Assembly (NCBI RefSeq): GCF_902833225.1
Contig: NZ_CADFEI010000003.1
Location: 186,001-250,000, forward strand
Length of the DNA: 64,000 nucleotides
Reading direction: 5' to 3'
Source: Burkholderia sp. BCC1644
GTDB lineage: Bacteria > Pseudomonadota > Gammaproteobacteria > Burkholderiales > Burkholderiaceae
The position numbers were made by a program, and so were the translations under genes. Positions 37,950 to 47,739 of the stretch are shown here, piece by piece; position 1 is the first letter of the stretch, and each line of letters begins with the position of its first letter. The notes under the pieces were generated by a model. It was given only the letters and a program-made list of their open reading frames with translations, was not told the origin of the DNA and made no database searches.

Positions 37950-40900
37950 ATGTGGATCGTCCGGCTGGCGTTGCGCAGGCCCTATACGTTCGTCGTGCTC
38001 GCGCTGCTGATCTTCATCGCGGGACCGCTCGCGATCCTGCGCACGCCGACCGACATCTTTCCGAACATCGACATCCCCGTCGTCAGCATCGTGTGGTCGT
38101 ACAACGGCTTCTCGGCCGAAGACATGGCCAAGCGGATCACGTCGAACTACGAGCGCGCGCTGACGTCCGACGTCGACGACATCGAGCACATCGAATCGCA
38201 GTCGCTGAACGGCGTGTCGGTCGTGAAGATCTTCTTCCACCCCGGCGCGGACATCAATCGCGCGATCGCCGAAGCCGCGAGCAACTCCGCGTCGATCCTG
38301 CGGATCCTGCCGCCCGGCACGCTGCCGCCGAACATCATCACGTACAACGCGTCGACGGTGCCGATCCTGCAACTCGGGCTGTCGAGCGACACGCTCGCCG
38401 AGCAGCAGCTGTACGACCTCGGCAACAGCTTCATCCGCACGCAGCTCGCGACCGTCCAGGGCGCGGCCGTGCCGCTGCCGTTCGGCGGCAAGATCCGCCA
38501 GATCGTCGTCGATCTCGACACGCGCGCGCTGCAGGCGAAGGGGCTCGCGCCGATCGACGTCGTGAACGCGATCAACGCGCAGAACCTGATCCTGCCGGGC
38601 GGCACCGCGAAGATCGGCACGCGCGAATACAACGTGCAGATGAACGGCAGCACGCAGACGGTCGCCGCGCTGAACAACCTGCCGGTGAAGACGATCGGCG
38701 GCAGCGTGGTGTATGTGCGCGACGTCGCGCACGTTCGCGACGGCTACGCGCCGCAGACCAACATCGTGCGCGCGGACGGCAAGCGCGCGGCGCTGCTGAC
38801 CGTCGAGAAGACCGGCAACGCGTCGACGCTGACGATCATCCAGCAGGTCAAGGCGATGCTGCCGAAGATCGCGGCCGGCCTGCCGAAGGCGCTGCACATT
38901 TCGGCGCTCGGCGATCAATCGGTGTTCGTGAAGGCGGCGATCCAGGGTGTCGTGCGCGAGGCGCTGATCGCCGCGTGCCTCACCGCGCTGATGATCCTGC
39001 TGTTCCTCGGCAGCTGGCGCGCGACGCTGATCATCGCGGTATCGATCCCGCTCGCGGTGCTGACGTCGCTGCTCGCACTCGCCGCGCTCGGCCAGACGAT
39101 CAACATCATGACGCTCGGCGGGCTCGCGCTCGCGGTGGGTATCCTCGTCGACGACGCGACCGTCGCGATCGAGAACATCACGCACCACCTCGAACGCGGC
39201 GCGCCGCTCGAGGACGCGATCCTGACGGGTTCCGGCGAGATCGCGGTGCCGACCTTCGTGTCGACGCTGTCGATCTGCATCGTGTTCGTGCCGATGTTCC
39301 TGCTACAGGGCGTCGCGCGCTACCTGTTCGTGCCGATGGCCGAGGCGGTGATCTTCGCGATGGTCGCGTCGTATTTCTTCTCGCGCACGCTGGTGCCGAC
39401 GCTCGCGATGGTGCTGATGCGCGCGAAGGGGCACGGCCGCCCGCCGCGCGGCATCTTCGCGCGGATCGCGCGTTTCCAGGCCGCGTTCGAACATCGTTTC
39501 GAAGCCGTGCGGCTGCGCTATCGCGCGCTGCTGTCGGCCGCGATCGCGCGCCGCCGCCGTTTCGCGGCCGCGTTCCTGCTCGCGTGCGCCGCATCGACCG
39601 CGCTGTTCGCATTCGCCGGCCAGGACTTCTTCCCGTCGGTCGACACCGGCGAGATCCGCCTGCACCTGCGCGCGCCGACCGGCACGCGGATCGAGGAAAC
39701 CGCGCGCCTGACCGACGAAGTCGAAGCGCGCATCCACGACGTGATTCCCGCGAGCGACATCGCCAGCGTGCTCGACAACATCGGCGTGCCGGTGAGCGGG
39801 ATCAACCTCACGTACGACTCGTCGGACCCGATCGGCACCGAGGATGCGGACGTGATGATCACGCTGAAGCCGAACCACGCGCCGACCGCCGCCTATGTCG
39901 CGAAGCTGCGCAACTTGCTCGCGCAGTCGTTCCCCGGCGTGACGTTCGCGTTCCTGCCGGCCGACATCGTCAGCCAGATCCTCAACTTCGGGTTGCCCGC
40001 GCCGATCGACATCCAGATCGTCGGCAACAAGCTCGACCAGAACCGCGTTGTCGCGAATGCCTTGCTCGCGAAGCTGCGCGGCGTGCGCGGCCTCGTCGAT
40101 GCGCGCATCCAGCAGCCCGGCGATGAACCGGCCATCAACGTGAACGTCGACCGCACGAAGGCGATCCAGGCCGGCCTCGAACAGCGCGACGTCGCGCAGA
40201 ACCTACTGATCGCACTGTCCGGCAGTTCGCAGACGACGCCGAATTTCTGGCTCGACCCGCGCAACGGCGTCAGCTATCCGCTGATGGTGCAGACGCCGCA
40301 GTATTCGGTCGATTCGCTGCAGGCGCTCGCGAACGTGCCGCTGCCGGCCGGCACCGCGCGTTCGCCGCAGACGCCGGCCGGCGGCCCGGCCGCCGGCGCG
40401 CCCGCGCAGAATCTGCTCGGCGCGCTCGGCAGCTTCTCGCGCGCGACGCAGCAGGCGGTCGTGTCGCACTACAACGTGCAGCCCGTGCTCGACATCTTCG
40501 CGTCGGTGCAGGGGCGCGACCTGGGCGGCGTGACGGCCGACGTGACGAAGCTCGTCGACGATGCGCGCGCGCAGTTGCCGCCCGGCTCGTCGATCGTGCT
40601 GCGCGGCCAGGTGCAGGCGATGCACGAATCGTTCGCCGGGCTGCTCGGCGGCCTCGCGCTCGCGATCGCGCTCGTCTACCTGCTGATGGTCGTCAACTTC
40701 CAGTCGTGGCTCGACCCGCTCGTGATCGTCGGCGGCCTGCCCGCGTCGCTTGCCGGCATCGCATGGATGCTGTTCATCACGCGCACCACGCTGTCGGTGC
40801 CCGCGCTCACCGGCACGATCCTGTGCATCGGCATCGCGACCGCGAACAGCATCCTCGTCGTCAACGCGGCGCGCGAGCTGATCGCCGGCGGCGCGCCGCC

Positions 40901-41180
40901 GTGGCAGGCCGCGCTCGATGCCGGTTTCAGCCGCTTCCGCCCGGTCGTGATGACCGCGCTCGCGATGCTGATCGGCATGCTGCCGATGGCGCTGGGCCTC
41001 GGCGACGGCGGCGAGCAGAACGCGCCGCTCGGCCGCGCGGTGATCGGCGGGCTCGCGTTCGGCACGCTGTCGACGCTGCTGTTCGTGCCCGTTCTGTTCG
41101 GCTTCGTTCATGCATGGCTCGAACGACGCCGCGACGCGGCTGCCGCACGCCGTGCGCCGGACACGCCGGCCCTGTCCTGA
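37950..41180 (+). CDS. RND efflux pump inner-membrane transporter (HAE-type)
   Basis: 1076 residues, full length for an RND drug/proton antiporter. First membrane helix at 12-30; PTDIFPNIDIPVVSIVWSYNG is the typical porter-domain start. The proton-relay Asp pair D401/D402 is intact in GILVDDATVAIENITHHLERG, arguing for the hydrophobe/amphiphile exporter class rather than CusA-like metal pumps. A second loop and seven C-terminal helices follow, including GTILCIGIATANSILVVN. Start at ATG 37950 (MWIVRLALRRPY). It is first of a three-gene operon with the adaptor and outer-membrane channel. Confidence 0.93.
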   Translation: MWIVRLALRRPYTFVVLALLIFIAGPLAILRTPTDIFPNIDIPVVSIVWSYNGFSAEDMAKRITSNYERALTSDVDDIEHIESQSLNGVSVVKIFFHPGADINRAIAEAASNSASILRILPPGTLPPNIITYNASTVPILQLGLSSDTLAEQQLYDLGNSFIRTQLATVQGAAVPLPFGGKIRQIVVDLDTRALQAKGLAPIDVVNAINAQNLILPGGTAKIGTREYNVQMNGSTQTVAALNNLPVKTIGGSVVYVRDVAHVRDGYAPQTNIVRADGKRAALLTVEKTGNASTLTIIQQVKAMLPKIAAGLPKALHISALGDQSVFVKAAIQGVVREALIAACLTALMILLFLGSWRATLIIAVSIPLAVLTSLLALAALGQTINIMTLGGLALAVGILVDDATVAIENITHHLERGAPLEDAILTGSGEIAVPTFVSTLSICIVFVPMFLLQGVARYLFVPMAEAVIFAMVASYFFSRTLVPTLAMVLMRAKGHGRPPRGIFARIARFQAAFEHRFEAVRLRYRALLSAAIARRRRFAAAFLLACAASTALFAFAGQDFFPSVDTGEIRLHLRAPTGTRIEETARLTDEVEARIHDVIPASDIASVLDNIGVPVSGINLTYDSSDPIGTEDADVMITLKPNHAPTAAYVAKLRNLLAQSFPGVTFAFLPADIVSQILNFGLPAPIDIQIVGNKLDQNRVVANALLAKLRGVRGLVDARIQQPGDEPAINVNVDRTKAIQAGLEQRDVAQNLLIALSGSSQTTPNFWLDPRNGVSYPLMVQTPQYSVDSLQALANVPLPAGTARSPQTPAGGPAAGAPAQNLLGALGSFSRATQQAVVSHYNVQPVLDIFASVQGRDLGGVTADVTKLVDDARAQLPPGSSIVLRGQVQAMHESFAGLLGGLALAIALVYLLMVVNFQSWLDPLVIVGGLPASLAGIAWMLFITRTTLSVPALTGTILCIGIATANSILVVNAARELIAGGAPPWQAALDAGFSRFRPVVMTALAMLIGMLPMALGLGDGGEQNAPLGRAVIGGLAFGTLSTLLFVPVLFGFVHAWLERRRDAAAARRAPDTPALS

Positions 41181-41228
41181 GCGCGGTTTCACATCGACTC
41201 CCTTCGACTCGCCCGACCCCGAACCATC

Positions 41229-42575
41229 ATGAACGACTCGATCGAACCTCTCGCCCCGCCGCCGGCCGCCGAAGCCGATACTGCGCCGCCCGTCGCACGC
41301 GACACGCCGCCCGCTGCGGCGCCATCCCGGCGGCGCCGCAAGCTGACCGTGCCGCTCGTCGCGATCGCGGCGGCGGCCGCGCTGCTCGCCGCCGGCATCG
41401 TGCCGCGCATCGACGCGCGCGCCGCGCAGCGCGTGCAGGTCGCCGCCCAGCAGGCGCTGCCGGTGTCGGTGATCCTGCCGGGTACCGCGCCCGCCGACCA
41501 GACGCTCACGCTGCCGGGCGCGGTGATGCCGTATGCGGAGGCCTCGATCTACGCACGCACGAGCGGTTATATCGCGCACTGGAGCGCCGACATCGGCGCG
41601 CACGTGAAGGCCGGCGCGACGCTCGCGCAGATCACGGCGCCCGACCTCGACGCGCAGTTGCGGCAGGCGCGCGCCGACGCGGCGACCGCGCAGGCGAACT
41701 ACGACTATGCGAAATCGACCGCGCAGCGCTGGCAGGACATGCTGAAAACGCAATCGGTATCGCAGCAGGACACCGACACGAAGGTCGCCGACATGAACGC
41801 GAAGCGCGCAATGCTCGCATCCGCGCAGGCCAACGTCGCGCACCTGACCGAGCTGGTGTCGTACGAATCGGTCACGGCGCCGTTCGATGGCGTGATCACC
41901 GCGCGCAACGTCGACGTCGGCACGCTCGTCACCGCCGGCGGCACGCCGGGCAGCCCCGGATTGTCCGGCGAACTGTTCCATCTCGAGCAGACCGGCACGC
42001 TCCGCGTGTTCGTCGACGTACCGCAGGACAGCGCGGCCGGCGTGACGACCGGCACGTCGGTGTTCCTCACCACGCAGCAGTATCCGGGCCGGCGCTTCTC
42101 CGCGCGCGTCGCGCGCAGCGCAGGCGCGATCGATCCGGTCACGCGCACGCTGCGCGTCGAAATCGACGTCGACAACGGCGATGGCGCGCTGATGCCCGGC
42201 GCGTATGCGCAGGCGCACCTGCTCGTGCCGAGCGCGGCCCCGGCGTTCGAGCTGCCGGTCAGCGCGCTGCTGTTCCGGCCGAACGGCGTGACGGTCGCGA
42301 CCGTCGCCGCGAACGGCACCACCGTGCTGAAGACCGTACAGATCGGGCGCGATTTCGGCACGCGTGTCGAGATCGTGTCGGGGCTCGCGGCGCGCGATCG
42401 CGTGATCGACAACCCCGGCGATTCGATTGCCGCCGGCGAGGCCGTGAAGATCGCGTCAGCCGCACCGGCGGTGCAGGCGGCCCCGGCAACCGGTGCGACG
42501 GCAGCGTCCGGCGCAGCCGTATCGATGCCGGCCTCGATGCCGGCGGCAGCGACTTCAACGCACGCCCGAGGCTGA
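41229..42575 (+). CDS. RND efflux periplasmic adaptor (membrane fusion protein)
   Basis: 448 residues. An Ala/Pro-rich cytoplasmic tail and membrane anchor (about 38-56) precede lipoyl half-motifs (YARTSGYIAHWSADIGAHVK and VTAPFDGVITARNVDVGTLV), a coiled-coil hairpin (ADAATAQANYDYAKSTAQRW to MLASAQANVAHL) and beta-barrel sections. It bridges the inner-membrane pump and the outer-membrane channel. Encoded 48 bp after the transporter gene. It is anchored by a helix and is not a lipoprotein. Confidence 0.92.
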   Translation: MNDSIEPLAPPPAAEADTAPPVARDTPPAAAPSRRRRKLTVPLVAIAAAAALLAAGIVPRIDARAAQRVQVAAQQALPVSVILPGTAPADQTLTLPGAVMPYAEASIYARTSGYIAHWSADIGAHVKAGATLAQITAPDLDAQLRQARADAATAQANYDYAKSTAQRWQDMLKTQSVSQQDTDTKVADMNAKRAMLASAQANVAHLTELVSYESVTAPFDGVITARNVDVGTLVTAGGTPGSPGLSGELFHLEQTGTLRVFVDVPQDSAAGVTTGTSVFLTTQQYPGRRFSARVARSAGAIDPVTRTLRVEIDVDNGDGALMPGAYAQAHLLVPSAAPAFELPVSALLFRPNGVTVATVAANGTTVLKTVQIGRDFGTRVEIVSGLAARDRVIDNPGDSIAAGEAVKIASAAPAVQAAPATGATAASGAAVSMPASMPAAATSTHARG

Positions 42576-42582
42576 TCCGCCC

Positions 42583-44151
42583 ATGAATACCCGCGAGATA
42601 TCCGCCATGCGCTTCGTTCGCCCACTTCCGTTCGCCCGCCGCGTTGTCGCGCTCGGCGTCGCCGCCGCGTTGGCCGCGTTGTCCGCATGCTCGACGCTGC
42701 CCGCCTATTCGCCGCCCTCTGTCGTGGTGCCTGCGCACTATGCGGGCATACCGGCATCGGGGATACCGGCATCGGGCGTACCGACATCGGGCGCACCCAA
42801 CGCCCAGTCCGGCTGGAATGTCGCGGCACCGGCCGATGCCGCTTCGCGCGGCGCGTGGTGGACCGTCTTCAACGACGACGTGCTGAACACACTGGAAGCG
42901 CGCGTCGACATCTCAAACCAGACCGTGAAGAAAGCCGTCGCCGATCTCCAGCAGGCGCGGGCGATGGTCGACTACCAGCATGCGGGGTTCCTGCCGACCG
43001 TCACGGCTGGCGTCGCGCAGAGCCGCGCGCGCATCTCGCAGAACAAGCTCGGCTCGTCGCTCGCCGGCAAGACGACACCCGACTATCAGGCCGGCGTGGC
43101 CGCCAGCTGGGAGCCCGACCTGTTCGGCCGCGTGCGCGACGCCGTGACGGGCGCGCAGGCGAACGCCGATGCGAGCGCGGCCGACCTGCAGGCCGTGAAG
43201 CTGTCGGTCACGGCCACGCTCGCGACCGACTATTTCGCGCTGCGCTCGCTCGATACGCAGAAGCAGTTGCTCGACGATACGGTGCGTGCGTATGCGGATG
43301 CGCTGAAGCTGCTGAAACAGCAGCTCGCGGCCGGTGCGATCGATGCGTCGGCGGTCGCGCAGGCCGAGACGCAGCTCGAAGCGACGCAGACGCAGGACAC
43401 CGACATCGACGCCTCGCGCGCGCAGCTCCAGCATGCGCTCGCGACGCTCGTCGGCGAAAGCGCGTCGACCTTCACGCTGCCGCCGCGCGTGCAGGCGTTC
43501 GACGTGCCCGCGATCCCGGCCGGCATGCCGTCGCAACTGCTCGAACGGCGGCCCGACATCGCGGCGGCCGAGCGCCGCGTCGCGGCTGCGAATGCGCAGA
43601 TCGGCGAGGCGCGCGCCGCGTTCTTTCCCGATCTCGTGCTGTCGGCGAGCGCGGGGCTCGAAAGCGGCTTCTTCGCGCCGTGGCTCACCGCGCCGAGCCT
43701 GTTCTGGTCACTCGGCTCGCAGCTTGCCGGCACGCTGTTCGACGGCGGACGCCGCAGCGCGTCGCTGCGCGCCGCGCATGCGCAATACGACGGCACGGTC
43801 GCCGATTACAGGCAAACCGTACTCGCCGCGTTCCAGCAGGTCGAGGATCAACTGTCCGCGCTCGATGCGCTCGCGTCGGAAGCCAACAGCCAGCAGCGCG
43901 CGACCGATGCCGCCGACCTGTCGCTGAAACTGACGACCAACCGCTTCAACGCGGGCGCCGTCAGCTACCTCGACGTCGTGACCGCGCAGACGATCGCGCT
44001 GTCGAACCGGCGCCTTGCCGACCAGATCGACGCGCGCCGGATGGAGGCAGCGGTTACGCTGCTGACGGCGCTCGGCGGCGGCTGGAACAAGCAGGTGGAT
44101 GCGGAGGCAACGACTGCCGCGCCCGCGGCCGTTACGCCGTCGGCGTCCTGA
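42583..44151 (+). CDS. RND efflux outer-membrane lipoprotein channel (NodT/OprM family)
   Basis: 522 residues from ATG 42583, seven bases after the adaptor stop. The lipobox LSAC near residue 36 predicts lipidation. Duplicated coiled-coil/beta segments of the TolC fold follow: WWTVFNDDVLNTLEARVDIS, AADLQAVKLSVTATLATDYF, LLERRPDIAAAERRVAAANAQIGEARAAFFPDL and SYLDVVTAQTIAL. The N-terminal linker holds three 15-bp repeats. The stop overlaps the end of the convergent histidine kinase gene by 20 bp. Confidence 0.93.
   Translation: MNTREISAMRFVRPLPFARRVVALGVAAALAALSACSTLPAYSPPSVVVPAHYAGIPASGIPASGVPTSGAPNAQSGWNVAAPADAASRGAWWTVFNDDVLNTLEARVDISNQTVKKAVADLQQARAMVDYQHAGFLPTVTAGVAQSRARISQNKLGSSLAGKTTPDYQAGVAASWEPDLFGRVRDAVTGAQANADASAADLQAVKLSVTATLATDYFALRSLDTQKQLLDDTVRAYADALKLLKQQLAAGAIDASAVAQAETQLEATQTQDTDIDASRAQLQHALATLVGESASTFTLPPRVQAFDVPAIPAGMPSQLLERRPDIAAAERRVAAANAQIGEARAAFFPDLVLSASAGLESGFFAPWLTAPSLFWSLGSQLAGTLFDGGRRSASLRAAHAQYDGTVADYRQTVLAAFQQVEDQLSALDALASEANSQQRATDAADLSLKLTTNRFNAGAVSYLDVVTAQTIALSNRRLADQIDARRMEAAVTLLTALGGGWNKQVDAEATTAAPAAVTPSAS
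42745..42789 (+). repeat. Three 15-bp in-frame repeats in the efflux lipoprotein linker
   Basis: Copies start at 42745, 42760 and 42775 and encode GIPAS, GIPAS and GVPTS, followed by a partial GAP unit. They fall in the flexible stretch after the lipidated Cys. The 15-bp period keeps frame, so copy number could vary between strains without harm. Confidence 0.8.
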
Positions 44152-45613
44152 CGAACGTGAGGATGAACCGCGTGCCGGCCGTGTCGCTTTCGACGCGCGC
44201 GGTGCCGCCGTGGAGTTCCATCACCGAGCGCACGATTGCGAGCCCGAGCCCGGCCGTGCCGCCCGGCACGCCGCCGCTGCGCGCGGGATCGCCGCGCACG
44301 AAGCGATCGAAGATGCGTGGCAGCAACGCGGGATCGATCGGCTCGCCCGGGTTCGCGACGACGACGCGCACCGCGTCCGCCGTTTCGTCGACGCCCAGTG
44401 CGATGACGCCGCCTGCCGGCGTGTAACGCAGCGCGTTCGCGAGCAGGTTGCTGACCGCGCGGCGAAACAGTTCGAGATCGGCGGTCAGCCGGCCATGCCC
44501 GTCGACGCGCAGCGTCGAGCCCGCTTCGTCGGCCAGCCCCTCGAAATAGCCGGCGATGCGTTCCAGCTCCTCATGCACGTCGAACGCGCGCTGCCGCGTG
44601 ACGAAGCCGGGGTGCTCGGCGCGCGCGAGAAACAGCACGTTCTCGATCATCCGCGCGAGACGGTCGTATTCTTCGAGATTCGATTCGAGCAGCGTCTGGT
44701 ATTCGTCGACGGAACGCGGCCGCGCGAGCGCCACCTCGGTCGCGCCGCGCATGTTGTTCAGTGGCGTACGCAAGTCGTGCGCGAGATCCGCGCTGAATTG
44801 CGACAGGTGTCCGAACGCCTGCTGCAGGCGGCCGAGCATCGCGTTCTGCGCGTCGACGAGCGCGGTCAGCTCGCGCGGCGCGCGCGACGCGTCGAGCCGC
44901 GTATCGAGCTTGTCGACGGTGATCCGGCCCGTGTTCGCGACGATCTCGCGCAGCGGCGCGAGCGACTTGCGGATCAGCCAGTAACTGAACAGCATCGCGA
45001 ACAGCGCGCCGAGGCCGCCGGCGATCTTCAGCTTGTCGCGGTAGCCGTCGAGCAGCTCGGCGCGATCGCTCATGTTGCGCGCGATCGCGATCCGGATCGT
45101 CGTATGGTCGCGCAGCACCGCATCGGTGACGACGCCACGCACGGACGTGCCGCCGTCGGCGGTCCACGTCACGATCCGGTCGGCGGTGATCCGTTCGTTC
45201 GCGGGCACGGGCGTCGCGTGCGGCGGCAACAGGTCGGCATCGGGCAATGCGGGCCGCGCGGGCGACGACGTGCCCGGCAGGGCATCCGGCGAATCCTCGA
45301 GTTCGGTGCGCTCGACGTTGTGGCGCGCGAGCACGTTGCCTTGCGCGTCGACGACGGCGATCGACAGCGCCGCGTTGCCGAGCACCTGGCTCGTCAGCCG
45401 GTCCGCATGCGTGCGCACCGCGTCGAGCGAATCGAGTTCGCCCGCGAGCCGCCGGGTATGCCGTGCGGCGAGCACGATGTCGAGGTCGTCCTGCGAGCTG
45501 ACCTGCCGTTCGAGGCCCGTGTATACATACGTGCCGACGAGCGCGAACACGGCGAAGGTGGTCGCGCCGAACGCGAGCGCGAGCGTCGCGCCGAGCGAGC
45601 GGCCGAGCGTCAT
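44132..45613 (-). CDS. Sensor histidine kinase of metal/stress type (CusS/IrlS-like)
   Basis: 493 residues from ATG 45613. A membrane segment at about 12-32, a periplasmic sensor of about 165 residues, a second membrane segment near 197-215, a HAMP linker, HisKA with H279 in [15 protein letters not shown], and HATPase ([38 protein letters not shown]). The arrangement is that of CusS/CopS/IrlS sensors, though no His/Met-rich metal motif is evident in the sensor. It overlaps the regulator gene by 4 bp and converges on the efflux operon it may control. Confidence 0.92.
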   Translation of the reverse strand: MTLGRSLGATLALAFGATTFAVFALVGTYVYTGLERQVSSQDDLDIVLAARHTRRLAGELDSLDAVRTHADRLTSQVLGNAALSIAVVDAQGNVLARHNVERTELEDSPDALPGTSSPARPALPDADLLPPHATPVPANERITADRIVTWTADGGTSVRGVVTDAVLRDHTTIRIAIARNMSDRAELLDGYRDKLKIAGGLGALFAMLFSYWLIRKSLAPLREIVANTGRITVDKLDTRLDASRAPRELTALVDAQNAMLGRLQQAFGHLSQFSADLAHDLRTPLNNMRGATEVALARPRSVDEYQTLLESNLEEYDRLARMIENVLFLARAEHPGFVTRQRAFDVHEELERIAGYFEGLADEAGSTLRVDGHGRLTADLELFRRAVSNLLANALRYTPAGGVIALGVDETADAVRVVVANPGEPIDPALLPRIFDRFVRGDPARSGGVPGGTAGLGLAIVRSVMELHGGTARVESDTAGTRFILTFVRTPTA

Positions 45614-46287
45614 GCGCCGTCCTTCGGCTCGAGCACATAGCCGACGCCGCGCACCGTATGGATCAGCTTGACCGCGAAATCGTCGTCGATCTTCGCGCGC
45701 AGCCGCCGGATCGCGACTTCGACGACGTTGGTGTCGCTGTCGAAATTCATGTCCCACACGTACGACGCGATCTGCGTGCGGCTCAGCACCTCGCCCTGCC
45801 GGCGCGCGAGCAGCTGCAGCAACGAGAACTCGCGCGGCGTCAGGTCGATCCGCACGGTGCCGCGCTTCACGCGGCGGCGCACGACGTCGATCTCCAGGTC
45901 GCCCACCGCAATGCGCTCCGTCTCGCGCGGCGGCCCGCGGCGCGCGAGCGTGCGGATCCGCGCGAGCAGTTCGACGAACGCGAACGGCTTCACGAGATAG
46001 TCGTCGGCGCCGAGTTCGAGGCCGTGCACGCGGTCCTGAACGTCGTCGCGCGCGGTCAGGAACAGCACGGGCGTCGCATGCGTGTCGCGCAGCCGCTTCA
46101 GCACGCTCCAGCCATCGAGCACCGGCAGCATCACGTCGAGCACGATCACGTCGTAGCTTTCTTCCTGCGCGAGCGTCAGCCCCTCGCCGCCGTCCTTCGC
46201 GAGGTCGACGCTGAAACCGGATTCTTCGAGCCCCTTCTTCAGGTACGCGCCGGTCTTCGGTTCGTCTTCGACTATCAGGATGCGCAT
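45610..46287 (-). CDS. OmpR-family response regulator (CusR/IrlR-like)
   Basis: 225 residues from ATG 46287, preferred over 46317 because GGAG is well placed and the protein then starts [13 protein letters not shown] as in relatives. Receiver with D51 in [15 protein letters not shown]78 and K100; C-terminal winged helix with [22 protein letters not shown] and [15 protein letters not shown]...TVRGVGYVL. Partner of the overlapping histidine kinase. Probable targets are the neighbouring RND pump and the flanking DUF4148 genes, inferred from location. Confidence 0.94.
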   Translation of the reverse strand: MRILIVEDEPKTGAYLKKGLEESGFSVDLAKDGGEGLTLAQEESYDVIVLDVMLPVLDGWSVLKRLRDTHATPVLFLTARDDVQDRVHGLELGADDYLVKPFAFVELLARIRTLARRGPPRETERIAVGDLEIDVVRRRVKRGTVRIDLTPREFSLLQLLARRQGEVLSRTQIASYVWDMNFDSDTNVVEVAIRRLRAKIDDDFAVKLIHTVRGVGYVLEPKDGA

Positions 46288-46487
46288 GATCGGCTCCGTC
46301 GCATTCGGTGATGACATGCGCCGATGTTACCGGGAAACGGGGCGGGCGCGCCGCCCCGCGCCCGCGCGAGACAGCCTGATTACGAAACTGTAATCAGCGG
46401 GTCAGTGTCGTGACTGCTGCGGAAACCAGAATGGGATACGTGGGCCCGCCCCACTTGCCCGTTCGTTCAACCACCCAGGAGTTCGCC

Positions 46488-46745
46488 ATGAAACTCGTCG
46501 CCGCTTTCGTCGTCGCCACCCTGAGCCTGCCGTTCGGCACGCAGGCCTTCGCCCAGTCCTCGCAAGCACCGATCACGCGCGCGGAAGTGCGCCAGCAGCT
46601 GATCGATGCCGAAGCAAACGGTCTGCTGCCGTCGAACCGCAACGACTATCCGCCGTCGCAGTCGCAAATCGCGCGCAACCGCCAGCTTTACGCGCTCGCG
46701 CATCCCGATGCGGCGCCGGTCGCGACGGCTTCGACCGGAAATTGA
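46488..46745 (+). CDS. DUF4148 small exported protein (second copy)
   Basis: 85 residues. The ATG at 46488 follows AGGAG and begins a signal peptide (MKLVAAFVVATLSLPFGTQA, cleavage at AFAQ). The core ITRAEVRQQLIDAEANG...NDYPPSQSQIARNRQLYALAHP is the same family as the protein at 37399. Divergent from the response regulator with 200 bp between, a common arrangement for two-component systems that control a DUF4148 gene. Function unknown. Confidence 0.87.
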   Translation: MKLVAAFVVATLSLPFGTQAFAQSSQAPITRAEVRQQLIDAEANGLLPSNRNDYPPSQSQIARNRQLYALAHPDAAPVATASTGN

Positions 46746-46849
46746 TCTCGGCACATTACCGACAGCCGGCTGACAACCCGATGTCGTGCCCGCCCTGCAT
46801 GTTTCTGCATATTCCGCGGCGCGCGCTGCCGCGCCGGCGGAATCCTTTT

Positions 46850-47134
46850 TCAAGCACGGTCGATTACGACCTCGCCGCGCACCGGCTCGTCAGCGGGCTG
46901 CTCGGGTTTCAATATGCGACCGACTGCTGGGCCGTCAGCTTCGCGCTGCAGAAATACACGAACTACAACGGCACGACGTCGCCGACCACGGGCACGCGCG
47001 TGCTGGTGCAGTTGCAGCTCAACGGGCTGAGCCGCATCGACAACGGGCTGCAGCAGCAATTCCGCGCGAACGTGCCCGGATATTCGACGCCGACGCTGCC
47101 GGCGCCGACGTCGCGGTTCAGTGACTATCCGTAA
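46850..47134 (+). pseudogene. C-terminal remnant of an LPS-assembly protein LptD
   Basis: From about VDYDLAAHRLVSGLLGFQY to the stop at 47134 the frame matches the last 90 residues of betaproteobacterial LptD: TDCWAVSFALQKYTN, TGTRVLVQLQLNGLSRIDNG, FRANVPGY and a terminal SRF-(D/N)Y motif. The other 700 or so residues of the essential outer-membrane protein are absent, and the sequence upstream in this frame is unrelated. It cannot be functional; a complete lptD must lie elsewhere in the genome. Confidence 0.8.
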
Positions 47135-47219
47135 GCTGCTCGCTCAATGCCCACAACCGCTCGGCCGCGCCGGCATCGATCGCCCACGGCAATACGCCGT
47201 CCAGCGGGCGATGCTCGGC

Positions 47220-47459
47220 CGGCACCGCTTGTGCGACGTCGCCGCGCACGCGCTGTCGCACGTGCTGGCGCTGCTGCGGATCGAAACCGGCGCGTCTTCT
47301 CCCGGCACCGATATCGCGAAAACGAGCCTTGCGACGCTCGTGCTCGTGCAGACGCTGCGCGCCGCGATCGCGAGCGGTGCGGTGGCCAACGGCTGGCTCC
47401 AAGCGCTGTCCGATCCGAAGGTCGGCCCGGTGCTGTCGGCGATGCACGGCGCGCCGGCA
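47220..47459 (+). pseudogene. Internal remnant of a cupin-type AraC-family regulator
   Basis: The frame containing [20 protein letters not shown] and then [20 protein letters not shown] resembles the segment of AraC/cupin_6 regulators just before the helix-turn-helix (typically WL-AL-DP-(I/V)G-AL-AMH-AP). The pattern stops abruptly at the following APAW, where the helix-turn-helix should begin, and the next fragment takes over in another frame. The left boundary is uncertain. Confidence 0.6.
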
Positions 47460-47676
47460 TGGCCTCGACCTGGAACGACTGACCGCGCGCGGCATTCTTG
47501 CCGACGGAAAAGGCCCGCGGCGCGTGCTGCTCCAGCGCTTCACGCAGCGTCAGATCGGCCCCGTGTTCTTCGAGATCATCGAGCGGCGCGGCGAGGACGG
47601 ATTCGGCGAAGGCAATTTCAAGGCGCTGTTCGAATCGCAGGAGCAGGATCAGCAGGAACGCGGCGCGCGCCGATGA
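47458..47676 (+). pseudogene. C-terminal remnant of 4-hydroxyphenylpyruvate dioxygenase
   Basis: About 72 residues ([16 protein letters not shown], then [20 protein letters not shown] and [18 protein letters not shown]) match the C-terminus of HPPD, including the metal-ligand Glu of FFEII and the [13 protein letters not shown] signature. The N-terminal 80 per cent is missing and there is no start codon at the junction. It directly abuts the AraC remnant. Confidence 0.85.
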
Positions 47677-47709
47677 AAACGGGCCGCGGAGCGTCGTTCC
47701 GCGGCCCGT
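47675..47709 (-). terminator. Strong hairpin terminator
   Basis: ACGGGCCGCGGA at 47679-47690 pairs with TCCGCGGCCCGT at 47698-47709: a perfect 12-bp stem with a 7-base loop. On the minus strand it is followed by a short T run (GTTTTC), so it should end transcription of the GST/NTF2-like genes. It may be an old HPPD terminator on the plus strand. Confidence 0.75.
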
Positions 47710-47739
47710 GCGTGGCTGTCACGCGTCGAGCGCGTGCGC

